The notes under the pieces were generated by a model. It saw nothing but the letters and a program-made list of their open reading frames with translations, was not told the DNA's origin and ran no database searches. This document shows, piece by piece, positions 54,809 to 64,000 of a DNA stretch of 64,000 nt; position 1 is the first letter of the stretch, and each line of letters opens with the position of its first letter. This DNA is from Clavelina lepadiformis. Taxonomy: Eukaryota > Chordata > Ascidiacea > Aplousobranchia > Clavelinidae. The stretch covers positions 5,029,501 to 5,093,500 of the forward strand of contig NC_135245.1 of assembly GCF_947623445.1 (NCBI RefSeq), given 5' to 3'. The position numbers and the translations under genes are program-made.

Positions 54809-55004
54809 TGTTAATATCGCTACTCTCGTGATATTATGTGTTGAACTAAGTCGATAAGACGTTCGGCAGAATCTCTTGTATTTAGACAGTCTTGAACATG
54901 AACGTTATTACTCCACATACGAATCACACTGCACAACCAAGAGAGCACATGGCTGTAGCATGGCCAACATAGAAATCTTATTAATTAGTTCATACCTATC
55001 AACA
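54809..55004 (-). repeat. 3' LTR of the retrotransposon
   Basis: 196 bp, starting TGTTAATATCGC on the plus strand and ending CTATCAACA. Read by eye as identical to 59162-59357. Confidence 0.95.
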
Positions 55005-55017
55005 TCCTCCTTTCTTT
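55005..55017 (-). promoter_or_regulatory. Polypurine tract
   Basis: On the minus strand AAAGAAAGGAGGA directly abuts the 3' LTR, the position and composition of the plus-strand primer for reverse transcription. Confidence 0.85.
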
Positions 55018-55054
55018 AAGTAAAGACTAACAGTGAGAAGGCTTTATGAGCACG

Positions 55055-55100
55055 CAGAAAATACTGAAATAACATTACACAGAAAATACTGAAATAACAT
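55055..55100. repeat. 21-bp direct repeat in the element's 3' untranslated part
   Basis: CAGAAAATACTGAAATAACAT occurs at 55055-55075 and again at 55080-55100. Confidence 0.9.
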
Positions 55101-55181
55101 ACTACTCGCAATATATGTGAGGCACACTTGAAGTTTAAAGCTACATGCATAATGAGTGGCAAGAAATAGAACAGTGAAGGT

Positions 55182-55247
55182 AAGGTGACACAAACACAGT
55201 ATTTACAGTACAGAACAAGGTGACACAAACACAGTATTTACAGTACA
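55182..55247. repeat. 31-bp direct repeat spanning the gag-pol stop codon
   Basis: Two exact 31-bp copies (55182-55212 and 55217-55247), 35 bp apart from start to start. The second copy includes the last codons and stop of the gag-pol frame (55238), so the first copy is a duplicated frame end. Confidence 0.92.
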
Positions 55248-58200
55248 TAATCATTATATCTTACTGGCATTCTATGTGTACGATTAGGTCGTGTGTTAGC
55301 AACAGTGTAGTTGTTAGCTGTGGGTTGACTGTTTTGGTTAGGTGTCGAAAATGTAAAGTTAAAATCAGTATCTTCATACACATTGTTAGACTTGCTATGG
55401 TCAACACGAATATGTACTCGATTACGACAATAACGAAAACCATCCAATGATTCTACCAAATATGAACGAGGCCCAAGTATGCGTACAATTTTACCCTTTT
55501 GCCATCCCTTCTTTTCCGCACTTTGGAAATAAACTCGTTGGTTGATATACAATTTTGACATTGGTTGACTTTTGCTATCATAGGTTTGCTTGACTGAGGT
55601 GCGGCGTTGATGACGACGATTGATGTCAAGATGTTTGCTTTTTGGAATGTGAATCGGTATCACTGATCGAGTTGGTCTACCAAACAATATCTTTGTAGGA
55701 CTGCAGTTGACGTCTTGTCGTGGCGTATTGCGCAATTCCAGAAGTGCCAGCCACTGATCTTTCCCATCTTGTGCAGTACGTCTCAGCATGTTCTTTAGTG
55801 TTTTCACAGCAGCTTCCGCTTTTCCATTGCATTGTTGGTGTCCTGGTGATGATTTGTAGTGTTGTATCGCCCATTTTTGACAGAATCTTTGAAATTCTGT
55901 AGAGATGAACTGGGGTCCAGAGTCAGATACAATGCATTTAGGAATTCCATATCGGGCAAAATGACACTTCAACGAAATGATGACGTGCTTTGCAGTTGTT
56001 GAGGTCATGACATCAATTTCAGCAAAATTTGAAAAATAGTCAACCGTGACTAAATAAGACTTTTGGTTCAACTCAAATAAATCAACACCAACTTTTTCAA
56101 ATGGTGATAAGCCTTCGGGATGTAGCAGTAATGGTTCTCGTTGGTTGTTTGGCTTTGCTTGTTGGCATATTGTGCAATCATGAGCCAGTTGTTTTAATTC
56201 GTTTGGCATTCCTAGCCAGAAAACGGTTTCGCGAGCTCTTCGTAACATGCTATCAGCACCAAGGTGAGCTGAATGGAGTTGAGATTTGATTTCTGATTGA
56301 AGAGGTTGAGGGATGAAGGTTCTCTCGCCTTTTAGAATGATGCCATTTTCTTGACTCAGTGTGTCACGAATAGAGAAGTAGGGTTTGATGATGGGAGGCA
56401 AATGTTCTTTGTTGTCTGGCCACCCATTCTTGATGACTTCGAGCAGGAGTTGAGATTCCTCATTCTTTTGTATTGCATTCTTTATTTCTTTTAACCGTTC
56501 ATCAGGAATTTCATCTAGAATTGGTTCTGTAACCACTTGCGCGATTCGGTTTGGTTGATCGAGAAGTTCCGGGTAGGCACGACTTAATGTGTCAGCAATT
56601 ACTAATGCAGTGCCTGGGACATATTCAAAAACAATATCGTAACGATTCAGGCGCATAATGAGAGCTTGGAGACGCTTTGGCGCTTGACTCAGAGGTTTTT
56701 TTAAAATAGACTGTAAGGGTCGATGATCATTGTGAACTATAACCTTTCGTCCGTACGTATACTGATCAAAACGTTCCAGACCAAACACAACAGAAAGAAG
56801 CTCTTTTTCAATCTGAGCCCAATTTTGCTCTGTCTTTGTCAGGGCTCTAGAAGCATATTCAATGGGTTGATCTTTCTGAAGCAACACTGCTCCCAAACCA
56901 CTTTTGCTACTGTCTACTTGAAGAATTAGATCTTTTCTTTGATCAAAAAATGTCAGAATAGGAGTTTCGCAGAGCTTTTCTTTAACTTTATTCATTGCTT
57001 TCTCACACTCTTCGCTCCACTTCCATTTCTCATCCTTCCTCGTCAGTTTCCGTAAGGGTTCCAGGTCATTGGCTAGGTTTGGCAGGAAACGAGCCAAATA
57101 TTGTACCATGCCACAAAATCGTTTCACACCGGAAACATCTTCAGGAGAAGGCATACGTTGAATTGCTTCGATTTTCGCAGGATCAGGTGCTATTCCGTTG
57201 TTGGAGATCAAGTGACCCATAAATGTGATCTGCGAAGCTTTGGTTACAGTTTTTTCTTCATTTAGTAAGATGTTACATTCACGACATCTCTCATGTAGTT
57301 TTGTTAGATTTTGGTCATGGTGTGTTTCAGCCTCGATTGTGGTCTTTCCACAACCAATAACAATCACATCATCTGCCACTGCAAATACACCTTCCAGTCC
57401 AGACAGGGCTGAGTGTAGTCTTTTTTGGAAGATTTCACTGCTCACTTTCAGACCAAACGGAAGTCTGTTCCATCGGAATCGACCGTGAGGGGTAATCATA
57501 GTAGTCAGTCGGCTGGAGTCATCATCCAACTTAACGTGCCAGAAGGCATGCTTAACATCAAGTTTGCTGAACACTTTTGCACCCTTCAGAGCAGGCAATA
57601 TATCATCCAAGGTAGGCAGTTTGTAATGTTCACGCTGTAAGGCGACATTGAGAGGCTGCGGATCAATGCAGATTCTTATTTTTCCATTAGGCTTGGATAC
57701 AATAGCCATTTGGCTGACCCATTCAGTCGGATCATCGATGACTGAAATGACATTACTAGCAACCAATTTGTCAAGCTCTTGCTTAACTTTTTCTTGCAAG
57801 GCTACAGGTATGCGGCGACAAGGTAAAATTCTCGGTTTGACACTACTATCAACAGTTAAAGATACAGTACCTAAATCACCCAAAATAACATCATCATGTA
57901 TAACATTTGCAATAAACGAATCAGCATTAACAGTTATCAAATTCATTTCTGTTACTGTGCTATAACTTAGTAAGCAATTCAAATTATTGTCAACAACATG
58001 AAATAATACAGGATATACCTCATTTGTTTTTGTGTTGGTGACATTTAACGTTGCAAGACCAGCTATCTTAATTTTGGTTTTGTTCCACATTGTCAGCTGT
58101 TTGGTGCAAGGTTGGAGTTGAGTATATCGCACATACTTCTTACATATAGTATTGACGTCAGCACCGGTATCCAATTGAAATCGTACCGTGCAACCATTTA

Positions 58201-59053
58201 CTTGAAGTAAAGCAGTCAGTCTGTCTTTTCCATCGTGCACGGCATGCAAAAATTCTTGTTCGGGTTCATTTTCCACCTCTCGTAATGTAGCTTGCTTATC
58301 TTCAATGCAGTGAACTCGTGATCGACATTTTGATTTGAAATGATTCAAACCATGACATTTTGCGCATTTCTTCCCATACGCAGGACAAAATGATTTTCCA
58401 CGTTTATGGCTTTTACCACAAAAGTTGCACTCTGACAGGAGTGATGTGTGACGACGAGTTCCTCTGTTGGCATATTCATGCTTGTTGCTACTGACTTTTT
58501 GTACGGTACCATCGTCAACTTGCATTTGTTGCGATTGTGCACCAGACAAATCAAAAGAACGACAGATTTGAATGGCTCGGTCAAGAGTGAGGTCATTTTC
58601 TCTTAGTAGCACTTGGCGCACCTTATCAGGTACAGTATAGATGATCTTGTCACGCAGCATGCGACTTTTCATGTCTCCAAAATTGCAGGTTTCTGCACGA
58701 CTTCGAAGTTCTATTAAAAAGTGATCAAAGTTGCCTGTTGACCATGTGGCTCTCCAGAATTTGTATGCTTCAAGGGACTCATGCTGCCTTGGGTTGCAAT
58801 ATGCGGCCATTTTGTTGAACAGTTCTGCCGGGTCGTCCTTGTCTTGACCTGTTGTGTAAATGAAGTGCTTGGCTACACTTATCATACCAGATCCAGCACA
58901 ATTAAGAATGGTTGATCGCTGAACTTTGTTAGGTTTTGCATCAGCTCCACTGGCTATAAGATAGACTTCTACCTGTTCTTTCCAACGTCGGTAGTCTTCC
59001 GCTAAAGACGCTGAATGTATGTCTAGAGGTTCTGGTAAGCGTAATCCTTCCAT
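55238..59053 (-). CDS. Retrotransposon gag-pol polyprotein
   Basis: One open frame of 1271 residues. Domains in order: gag-like region (about 1-200) with YRRWKEQVEVYL; two zinc-knuckle-like cysteine clusters (about 209-243), the second a CCHC CAKCHGLNHFKSKC; aspartic protease with LDTGAD (about 295-299); reverse transcriptase (about 430-600) with FSKLDVKHAF and VADDVIV in place of the common YxDD; RNase H (about 700-820) with QVDSSKSGLGAVL; integrase zinc finger (HSAHLG to CTICQQ, about 927-963); a DDE core with VDLF, SDSGPQF and a glutamate in GKAEAA; and a GPY/F-like module (ILGPRSYLV) near the end. Gag and pol are fused without a frameshift or stop, as in K02A2.6/Mag-like Ty3/gypsy elements. 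No envelope frame is present, so it is a retrotransposon. All key catalytic positions seem intact. Confidence 0.96.
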   Translation of the reverse strand: MEGLRLPEPLDIHSASLAEDYRRWKEQVEVYLIASGADAKPNKVQRSTILNCAGSGMISVAKHFIYTTGQDKDDPAELFNKMAAYCNPRQHESLEAYKFWRATWSTGNFDHFLIELRSRAETCNFGDMKSRMLRDKIIYTVPDKVRQVLLRENDLTLDRAIQICRSFDLSGAQSQQMQVDDGTVQKVSSNKHEYANRGTRRHTSLLSECNFCGKSHKRGKSFCPAYGKKCAKCHGLNHFKSKCRSRVHCIEDKQATLREVENEPEQEFLHAVHDGKDRLTALLQVNGCTVRFQLDTGADVNTICKKYVRYTQLQPCTKQLTMWNKTKIKIAGLATLNVTNTKTNEVYPVLFHVVDNNLNCLLSYSTVTEMNLITVNADSFIANVIHDDVILGDLGTVSLTVDSSVKPRILPCRRIPVALQEKVKQELDKLVASNVISVIDDPTEWVSQMAIVSKPNGKIRICIDPQPLNVALQREHYKLPTLDDILPALKGAKVFSKLDVKHAFWHVKLDDDSSRLTTMITPHGRFRWNRLPFGLKVSSEIFQKRLHSALSGLEGVFAVADDVIVIGCGKTTIEAETHHDQNLTKLHERCRECNILLNEEKTVTKASQITFMGHLISNNGIAPDPAKIEAIQRMPSPEDVSGVKRFCGMVQYLARFLPNLANDLEPLRKLTRKDEKWKWSEECEKAMNKVKEKLCETPILTFFDQRKDLILQVDSSKSGLGAVLLQKDQPIEYASRALTKTEQNWAQIEKELLSVVFGLERFDQYTYGRKVIVHNDHRPLQSILKKPLSQAPKRLQALIMRLNRYDIVFEYVPGTALVIADTLSRAYPELLDQPNRIAQVVTEPILDEIPDERLKEIKNAIQKNEESQLLLEVIKNGWPDNKEHLPPIIKPYFSIRDTLSQENGIILKGERTFIPQPLQSEIKSQLHSAHLGADSMLRRARETVFWLGMPNELKQLAHDCTICQQAKPNNQREPLLLHPEGLSPFEKVGVDLFELNQKSYLVTVDYFSNFAEIDVMTSTTAKHVIISLKCHFARYGIPKCIVSDSGPQFISTEFQRFCQKWAIQHYKSSPGHQQCNGKAEAAVKTLKNMLRRTAQDGKDQWLALLELRNTPRQDVNCSPTKILFGRPTRSVIPIHIPKSKHLDINRRHQRRTSVKQTYDSKSQPMSKLYINQRVYFQSAEKKGWQKGKIVRILGPRSYLVESLDGFRYCRNRVHIRVDHSKSNNVYEDTDFNFTFSTPNQNSQPTANNYTVANTRPNRTHRMPVRYNDYVL

Positions 59054-59150
59054 TGCAGATGGATACTATCAGGAAATAGGCTAGTACGGTACAGTATTGT
59101 AGGTCTATGTTAGTATACTTCGTAGGAGCAACTTGTTACAACACAGGATT

Positions 59151-59161
59151 CGCTGCCACCA
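59151..59161 (-). promoter_or_regulatory. Primer-binding site, tRNA-Leu type
   Basis: Directly inside the 5' LTR the minus strand reads TGGTGGCAGCG, complementary to the 3' end CGCTGCCACCA of animal tRNA-Leu. There is no spacer from the LTR. Confidence 0.75.
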
Positions 59162-59357
59162 TGTTAATATCGCTACTCTCGTGATATTATGTGTTGAACT
59201 AAGTCGATAAGACGTTCGGCAGAATCTCTTGTATTTAGACAGTCTTGAACATGAACGTTATTACTCCACATACGAATCACACTGCACAACCAAGAGAGCA
59301 CATGGCTGTAGCATGGCCAACATAGAAATCTTATTAATTAGTTCATACCTATCAACA
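59162..59357 (-). repeat. 5' LTR of the retrotransposon
   Basis: 196 bp, TG...CA. Reads as identical to 54809-55004, the expected state soon after integration. Confidence 0.95.
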
Positions 59358-59362
59358 CTTAT

Positions 59363-60295
59363 CAACTTCAAAACAAAGATCAACATCAATTATTTTCAGT
59401 ATATTTATTTTTTTACATAAGTTTTAAGTAATTACATAACTAGAGTGATACAGTGTTTTATAATATTATTCAAAATGCATATCAAGGAAAGTCAATATAA
59501 TGTAAGTATAACACAAATGAAATACATACAGATTCTAGACTACAAGATTTTTTGTTGTTTTTCTGATACAGCAAAAAAGCATCTGTTACTAAATGTGTTT
59601 TGCGTAAAATAAAGCCATATTTTATTTTTGCATTCCAGTAGGGGTTATTTTCAAGTTAAATTTGTCTTGCAAAAATTTGTTCCATGCTCCAAGACATTAA
59701 TACTTTAGGAAACCAGCCTACTCTACATAAAGTAAGAAACAACCACACGCAATATTTGCCTTCCACCATGTTTTCAGGTAAGACAAGTTGGGCAGGTAAC
59801 CATCCTCGATAAGGATTAATCTCAGCTTATTATTTTGACGCCGACCTTGCCAAGCATCAGTACAGGATTACTACAGGTTGAAATATCACAAAGAACAGTG
59901 CTTGGTGAGATCAGAGGCATTCTTTGGGCTCATAGCTTAATTTTTGAAAAACATTCTGGTACTTTAATCCAAAAAAAGTGAACTATGTCGCACTTAACTG
60001 CATAGTTCATGAGTTGTACGTGAAAAGGATGGCAATTGATAAACGCTAAAAGGCACTTGTAGAATTGATTATTTGTCGCTATGTTAAGGCACTTGTCTGA
60101 AACCGCAGTAATAAGACAGTGAATAACACAAAAAATAAAATATATATCTCGGCATTACTACGAAAGTACAGCATTTGCTCAATTACTGTAACTATCAAAA
60201 ACTAGTGCTGATTAGATTTCACTTGAAGCAAAGGTACTTTAACTAGAAGAAATGAAACATATCTCCATGCATTTTAGGTGTATAATCTGACACCT
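59363..60295. other. Intergenic; 3' side of NMNAT, nothing else seen
   Basis: No frame with support. No AATAAA was found close to the NMNAT stop codon on the minus strand. Confidence 0.35.
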
Positions 60296-61234
60296 TTATG
60301 TTTGCAGTTTCCTGTGTATTTCAAACGGTGCCAGTTCCTTTACTAGTGTTGGCGGTCGTACGAAATATAGATTGTGTTCAAATATATAATCAATTACTGA
60401 GTCAGGTATCAAGTATTTCACACTTTGTTTCTGACGTATTGCCGCTCGGATTATGGTAGAGCTAATGTTATCTTCTACCAATTCGGAAACAACCAGTATA
60501 TCATCTTTAAGATCAGACAATAACCCCGAATTTTCAATCACTACATGTGGATCATAAGAAGGTCTACTTACAACTACCAGACCATGCTTCTGAACAATTT
60601 TCCTTATGTCGTTTTCCAGCCAAAGATCCTTTATAACAAAAGACTGCAAAATGTCTGCCCCGCACAAAAGCATAATTCGAGCAGGTCTGTCTCTGTTCTC
60701 ATTTAGAAGTTTTTCGTAATGTGCTAAGACATCTACTGTTGATGTCCAAGTTTCCTTTTCAGATTCCCATGTTAACACTTGAATCCAAGAGCTATTTTCT
60801 GTAGCCGCTAAACACATAGCTCTTCTGTGGGCTCCATCCACAAGTTCTGCTTTTCCATAGCCATCAGAAACTGGAGACAGGAAACCACCTTTAACTGATA
60901 TTTGTGAATAATGTGCATGGAGAAAATCTCTGACTACTTCAAACATTCTTAAATGCTTGAATGTAATTGGATTAAATGAGCCACAAGCTACCAAATACAC
61001 ATCCTGCTTTTCATTTTGGTTATGATTAATATTGGAAAAGTTTATGTCATTTACAACATTCATATTTCTGTCTTTACATATAGACATCACAGATTTTTGC
61101 TCAGTAATCCTACTTTGAAAAATCTGTTGTGGTGCATAAAAATTTCTGGATCTGTATCTTTTTAAAAGATAGTTAAACAAATGTTGGTATTCTGATAAAG
61201 TTACTAGTTGGCTTGATAAGCGGCAGCAGCTCAT
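60296..61234 (-). CDS. NMNAT: Nicotinamide/nicotinate mononucleotide adenylyltransferase
   Basis: An intronless frame of 312 residues. NMNAT joins NMN (or NaMN) and ATP to make NAD (or NaAD), the last common step of NAD synthesis. Evidence: the nucleotidyltransferase motif GSFNPITFKH (residues 85-94), LSPVSDGYGK (about 119-128), the substrate-binding WESEKETW region (about 156-163), LLCGADILQSF, and the C-terminal ISSTIIR (257-263). The catalytic core starts at about residue 78. The first ~50 residues are extra compared with NMNAT1/3 and carry many Arg/Lys with only one acidic residue, like a mitochondrial presequence. A second Met at residue 50 could start a cytosolic form. The isoform cannot be assigned. 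The retrotransposon ends about 940 bp downstream of its stop. Confidence 0.93.
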   Translation of the reverse strand: MSCCRLSSQLVTLSEYQHLFNYLLKRYRSRNFYAPQQIFQSRITEQKSVMSICKDRNMNVVNDINFSNINHNQNEKQDVYLVACGSFNPITFKHLRMFEVVRDFLHAHYSQISVKGGFLSPVSDGYGKAELVDGAHRRAMCLAATENSSWIQVLTWESEKETWTSTVDVLAHYEKLLNENRDRPARIMLLCGADILQSFVIKDLWLENDIRKIVQKHGLVVVSRPSYDPHVVIENSGLLSDLKDDILVVSELVEDNISSTIIRAAIRQKQSVKYLIPDSVIDYIFEHNLYFVRPPTLVKELAPFEIHRKLQT

Positions 61235-61239
61235 GACAT

Positions 61240-62486
61240 GATATAGAAAAAGTAAATCCAGTAATCAAAAAGAATACCGTAGAAGTCAACCAGTCCCTAC
61301 TTGTCTTGACACAAAAAATATATGTCTTGGCTTTTGTATTCCCATAGCAGGTTCAAATTGTTACAAACAAAGTACTTATACTAATAATTACATACCATAC
61401 ATCTGGTTATGGGCAAAAAGCCAACAGATTCAGGTGAACACAAGTAATAAAATTCAAGGTTGTGAATAGATAGTTTTAGATGTAAAGTTTATTACATATA
61501 CAGTCAAACTGAGTAAAAAACTTGTTGGTTTAGCTAGGTATTCGGGTTAGTAAATTCGTAATTACAGTGAAGCACTACAAGCTAAAGGAGAACACACCTT
61601 AATTGGAACATATAAAATTGCTGATTTATCGTTCTAACTATTATTGCATAAACAATCTTTTTAATGACAAGCTGTACTGCACAAATACATACGTAACACT
61701 TGTCACAGTCTGGATTAGTGAGTTTTTTTATATTGATCTGGCTTATTTGTTCTTAAATTGCTGTGTCGGAGTTGGACAGAGAAGTACCCGGATTTAAGGG
61801 GAAAACGCATGGAAAGAAATATGTTCTCAACAATTTTCTGTTGGATAGCGGGGATAGATTCTGGGGTATGGATTAACTAGGTCTGACTGTATATGATAGG
61901 TTGCGCTCCCTTGTTTGAATCATATATCGGGAAATTATTGTGTCATAACTTCTTTTGTCTAACTCCTTACCATTCGAGCCTTTACCTGGAAGTGTAAAAA
62001 GAAAGAGATCCTAACGTTGGTGGGGTCACTGGGGTGGTGGTATGATAATCTTCAACCTCAGACTAACGAAAATCTTTCCTTAGTATGAGCTAGCTGTTGT
62101 GCGAGTTCCGACTGAACGCATTCCAAACTTATGTCAAACCGTTTTTTAGTGTAGGCCTACATATAATTGGTTGCTATTGCTTGAACATATTTCGGCTAAT
62201 TCTAATTGCCAAGAACAAGTGTTTCGCGCGATGTATGCGTTCCCGCGATCTAAGCCAACTCTCTCTTGACCGCCAAATTAAACGCAGTGGTAATTTTAAT
62301 TATTAAATACAAAAAGCTTGAGTACACTGTTAACTACATATTCTCAACGGCATGAAATCGGCTTTCTATGCCTAAAAAAACGAGTTTGTCTTCCCACCAT
62401 CACATATAAAGTATGCTCCAATTTGCATGATAGTAAAATCACAACACAATCAGGTATAATGAAAAAACCCCGGTACTAGTGTGAAA
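61240..62486. other. Upstream of NMNAT; no gene seen
   Basis: Short frames only, without domain or splice support. Confidence 0.35.
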
Positions 62487-62494
62487 CCATAGAC

Positions 62495-62659
62495 CAGGGG
62501 TGGGCAAACTCGTTCAATGAAAGAGTCCCTTGCGGAAAACTATAAACACCAGCGAGCGGCAAAATCAGTAATGTTTGTCAATTTGGGATACTACTATTCA
62601 GCTAGAAGACCCATAAAAAACATGTCGGCGAGCCACACTTTGCCCACCTTTCACCTTTG
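62495..62659. mobile_element. Short hAT MITE, 165 bp
   Basis: The left end is CAGGGGTGGGCAAACTCG. The right part contains CACTTTGCCCACCTTTCACC, its imperfect complement with a small insertion at the tip. The flanks CCATAGAC and CCATAGCC match at 7 of 8 bases. No coding sequence. Confidence 0.7.
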
Positions 62660-62756
62660 CCATAGCCTATAGATAGACCGTGACATAAAACCAAACGTGT
62701 ATGCTGATGTGTCGTAAAGGCAATAGCTAAAAGGCGGATCTGTTAACTTACGGATT

Positions 62757-62990
62757 TCGACGTCATCGTATGGTTTATTTTTTCGCCAATCATTCGGGAA
62801 AAGAAAAAGATGGTGCTAACCTTTACAGTAGCATAGAACAAAAATATGTTCACAAACAATCAACGAATAGGAAAAAATGGCAAAGCCTCGTGAGCTTGAA
62901 ACGTGCAAGGTGATGCACAATGATGCTTTGTGATGAAATTTTGGCATGGTCAGTAAGACCAAATACATTTAAATCCAAAAACTGGAGTAA
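62757..62990. repeat. Dispersed diverged repeat, copy 2
   Basis: Shares ordered landmarks with 38290-38470, including a TTTATTTTTTCGCCAA tract, GGTGCTAACC, TTCACAAACA and GAGCTTGAAACGTGCAA. Element type unknown. Confidence 0.45.
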
Positions 62991-64000
62991 ATGACTGGAT
63001 ATGAGTGTTATTCTTAACTAACTATTCAAAGTTTTTCACGACAGGAGTCATTCATTAGTTAATGTTGTACATTTCCTGCTCTGAGATTGCTTTCATATAG
63101 GTTGATGCTTAAACGGTCACGTGATTTAAAACATCATGCCGAGACGAAAAAAAGTCGTGTTCTCTCCTGGCAAACTTCTGAATTATTAGGCGCTGGATAG
63201 CAACAACAAAAAATGAAAGTTTTGAGATCTTAGAGCAAAATGTAGGGAGCAAAAAAACGAGAAAAAATGCACAAAAATATCTCGGGCAGTTTGCTTTTTG
63301 AAAAAAAAATATTCATTTTAGACCATGTAAATTCAAAACTTTCCTGAGGATCATGACCCGGGCCCCAATAGAGGGAGTTGGTACGTTACTCGTGATTTTA
63401 GGGCTTACAAACACTTAATCACGTCATACCTCGCCTCCCCGCTTCCCTTCTCCAAACGTAAAGCTACCACTGCTTGTTTGCTTTTTGGTTGTGTCGAAAA
63501 CTTCCTCTCTTGTGTGACCGCCGTTAAAGAATTTTTTTAGAGTGTTGTTCTGCTGTCCAATAGCATACCTGACTCTGTGTACACCGGAAAGTGCACGCTT
63601 TCTTAATATTAGGTTTAGAGTCAGGCTTTCTTATGACCGGGCTGCGTAGCTGTAATGAGTTCTGCTTAGAGTGACTCAGGCTTTGAGGCTTTTAACAACA
63701 TATTTAATATGAAAGTGAAAAGAGAACACATGTGTAAAACAGATAATCTGGAATGATACGTACCGGTATGTTAGCACATTGGCAAGCAAGCTGATGCATT
63801 ATGAGTAGAGATTAAACCACTATTGGCGCTATTTACAGTCAGCAACAATCTAAAAATAAACTTCTTAACACATCTGTTACAATTATAATACTTTATAATA
63901 TTTATAAGGCATTGGTTTAGCAAACATCAACTGATTTCTATGAGTCAAAACAGCGTGAACCCTTAAATGGGGAATTCCCTAGCAAACTAAGGCGAGTTTT
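62991..64000. other. No gene seen to the end of the window
   Basis: No supported exon. The fragment near 63355 (CCGGGCCCCAATAGAGG) looks repeat-like, but nothing more can be said. Confidence 0.35.

Larger units (their letters stand above)
54809..59357 (-). mobile_element. Complete Ty3/gypsy-type LTR retrotransposon
   Basis: A 4549-bp element bounded by 196-bp LTRs (TG...CA) that read as identical, with the 5-bp target duplication CTTAT on both sides (54804-54808 and 59358-59362). Transcription is on the minus strand. Just inside the 5' LTR is a primer-binding site and just inside the 3' LTR a purine tract. One open frame encodes gag and pol. Identical LTRs and an unbroken frame indicate a recent insertion. 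Confidence 0.97.

Overview
This window is AT-rich eukaryotic DNA from an animal. The protein-coding genes are typical of metazoans and most are split by short GT-AG introns. They include PACS, ADF/cofilin, a CDCA3/Tome-1-like protein, heparan sulfate glucuronyl C5-epimerase, RAD1, RPS25 and NMNAT. The compact genes, very short 3' ends and many MITE-type repeats fit an invertebrate chordate such as an ascidian (Ciona-like). That placement is inference: no search could be run.

Layout, left to right. 1-1695: end of an EGF-like single-pass membrane protein gene (+), with a hAT MITE in its intron. 1.7-8.9 kb: no convincing gene; hAT debris and a diverged tandem duplication. 8956-12679: ADF/cofilin, 4 exons (+). 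12888-21825: PACS, 19 exons (-), tail-to-tail with cofilin and only 208 bp between the stop codons. 21.8-28.6 kb: intergenic and repeat-rich, including a hAT MITE, a pogo-like element, a TA-flanked inverted-repeat element and a copy of a PACS intron segment. 28614-30935: CDCA3/Tome-1-like gene, 4 exons (+). 32148-35412: glucuronyl C5-epimerase, 7 exons (-). 35809-36648: RAD1, one exon (-). 36.7-42.2 kb: repeats, including a 1.44 kb transposon with a decayed transposase. 42273-46294: RPS25, 5 exons (-). 47773-48993: an unassigned protein with a C-terminal coiled coil, possibly LRIF1-like (-). 52.1-54.2 kb: a hAT internal-deletion derivative and a piggyBac-type MITE. 54809-59357: a complete LTR retrotransposon with LTRs that read as identical, a 5-bp target duplication and an open 1271-codon gag-pol frame (-). 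60296-61234: intronless NMNAT (-). 61.2-64 kb: no gene seen; one short hAT MITE and a diverged repeat.

The genes do not form one pathway. They cover actin turnover, vesicle sorting, mitotic-entry control, heparan sulfate modification, DNA-damage checkpoint, translation and NAD synthesis. The exon models for PACS, cofilin, CDCA3, GLCE and RPS25 were assembled by hand from splice signals and homology recalled from memory. In each, the intron phases add up to one open frame. The most distinctive content is mobile: at least eight elements whose ends and target-site duplications can be read directly, including a recent retrotransposon insertion and two size classes of one hAT family.
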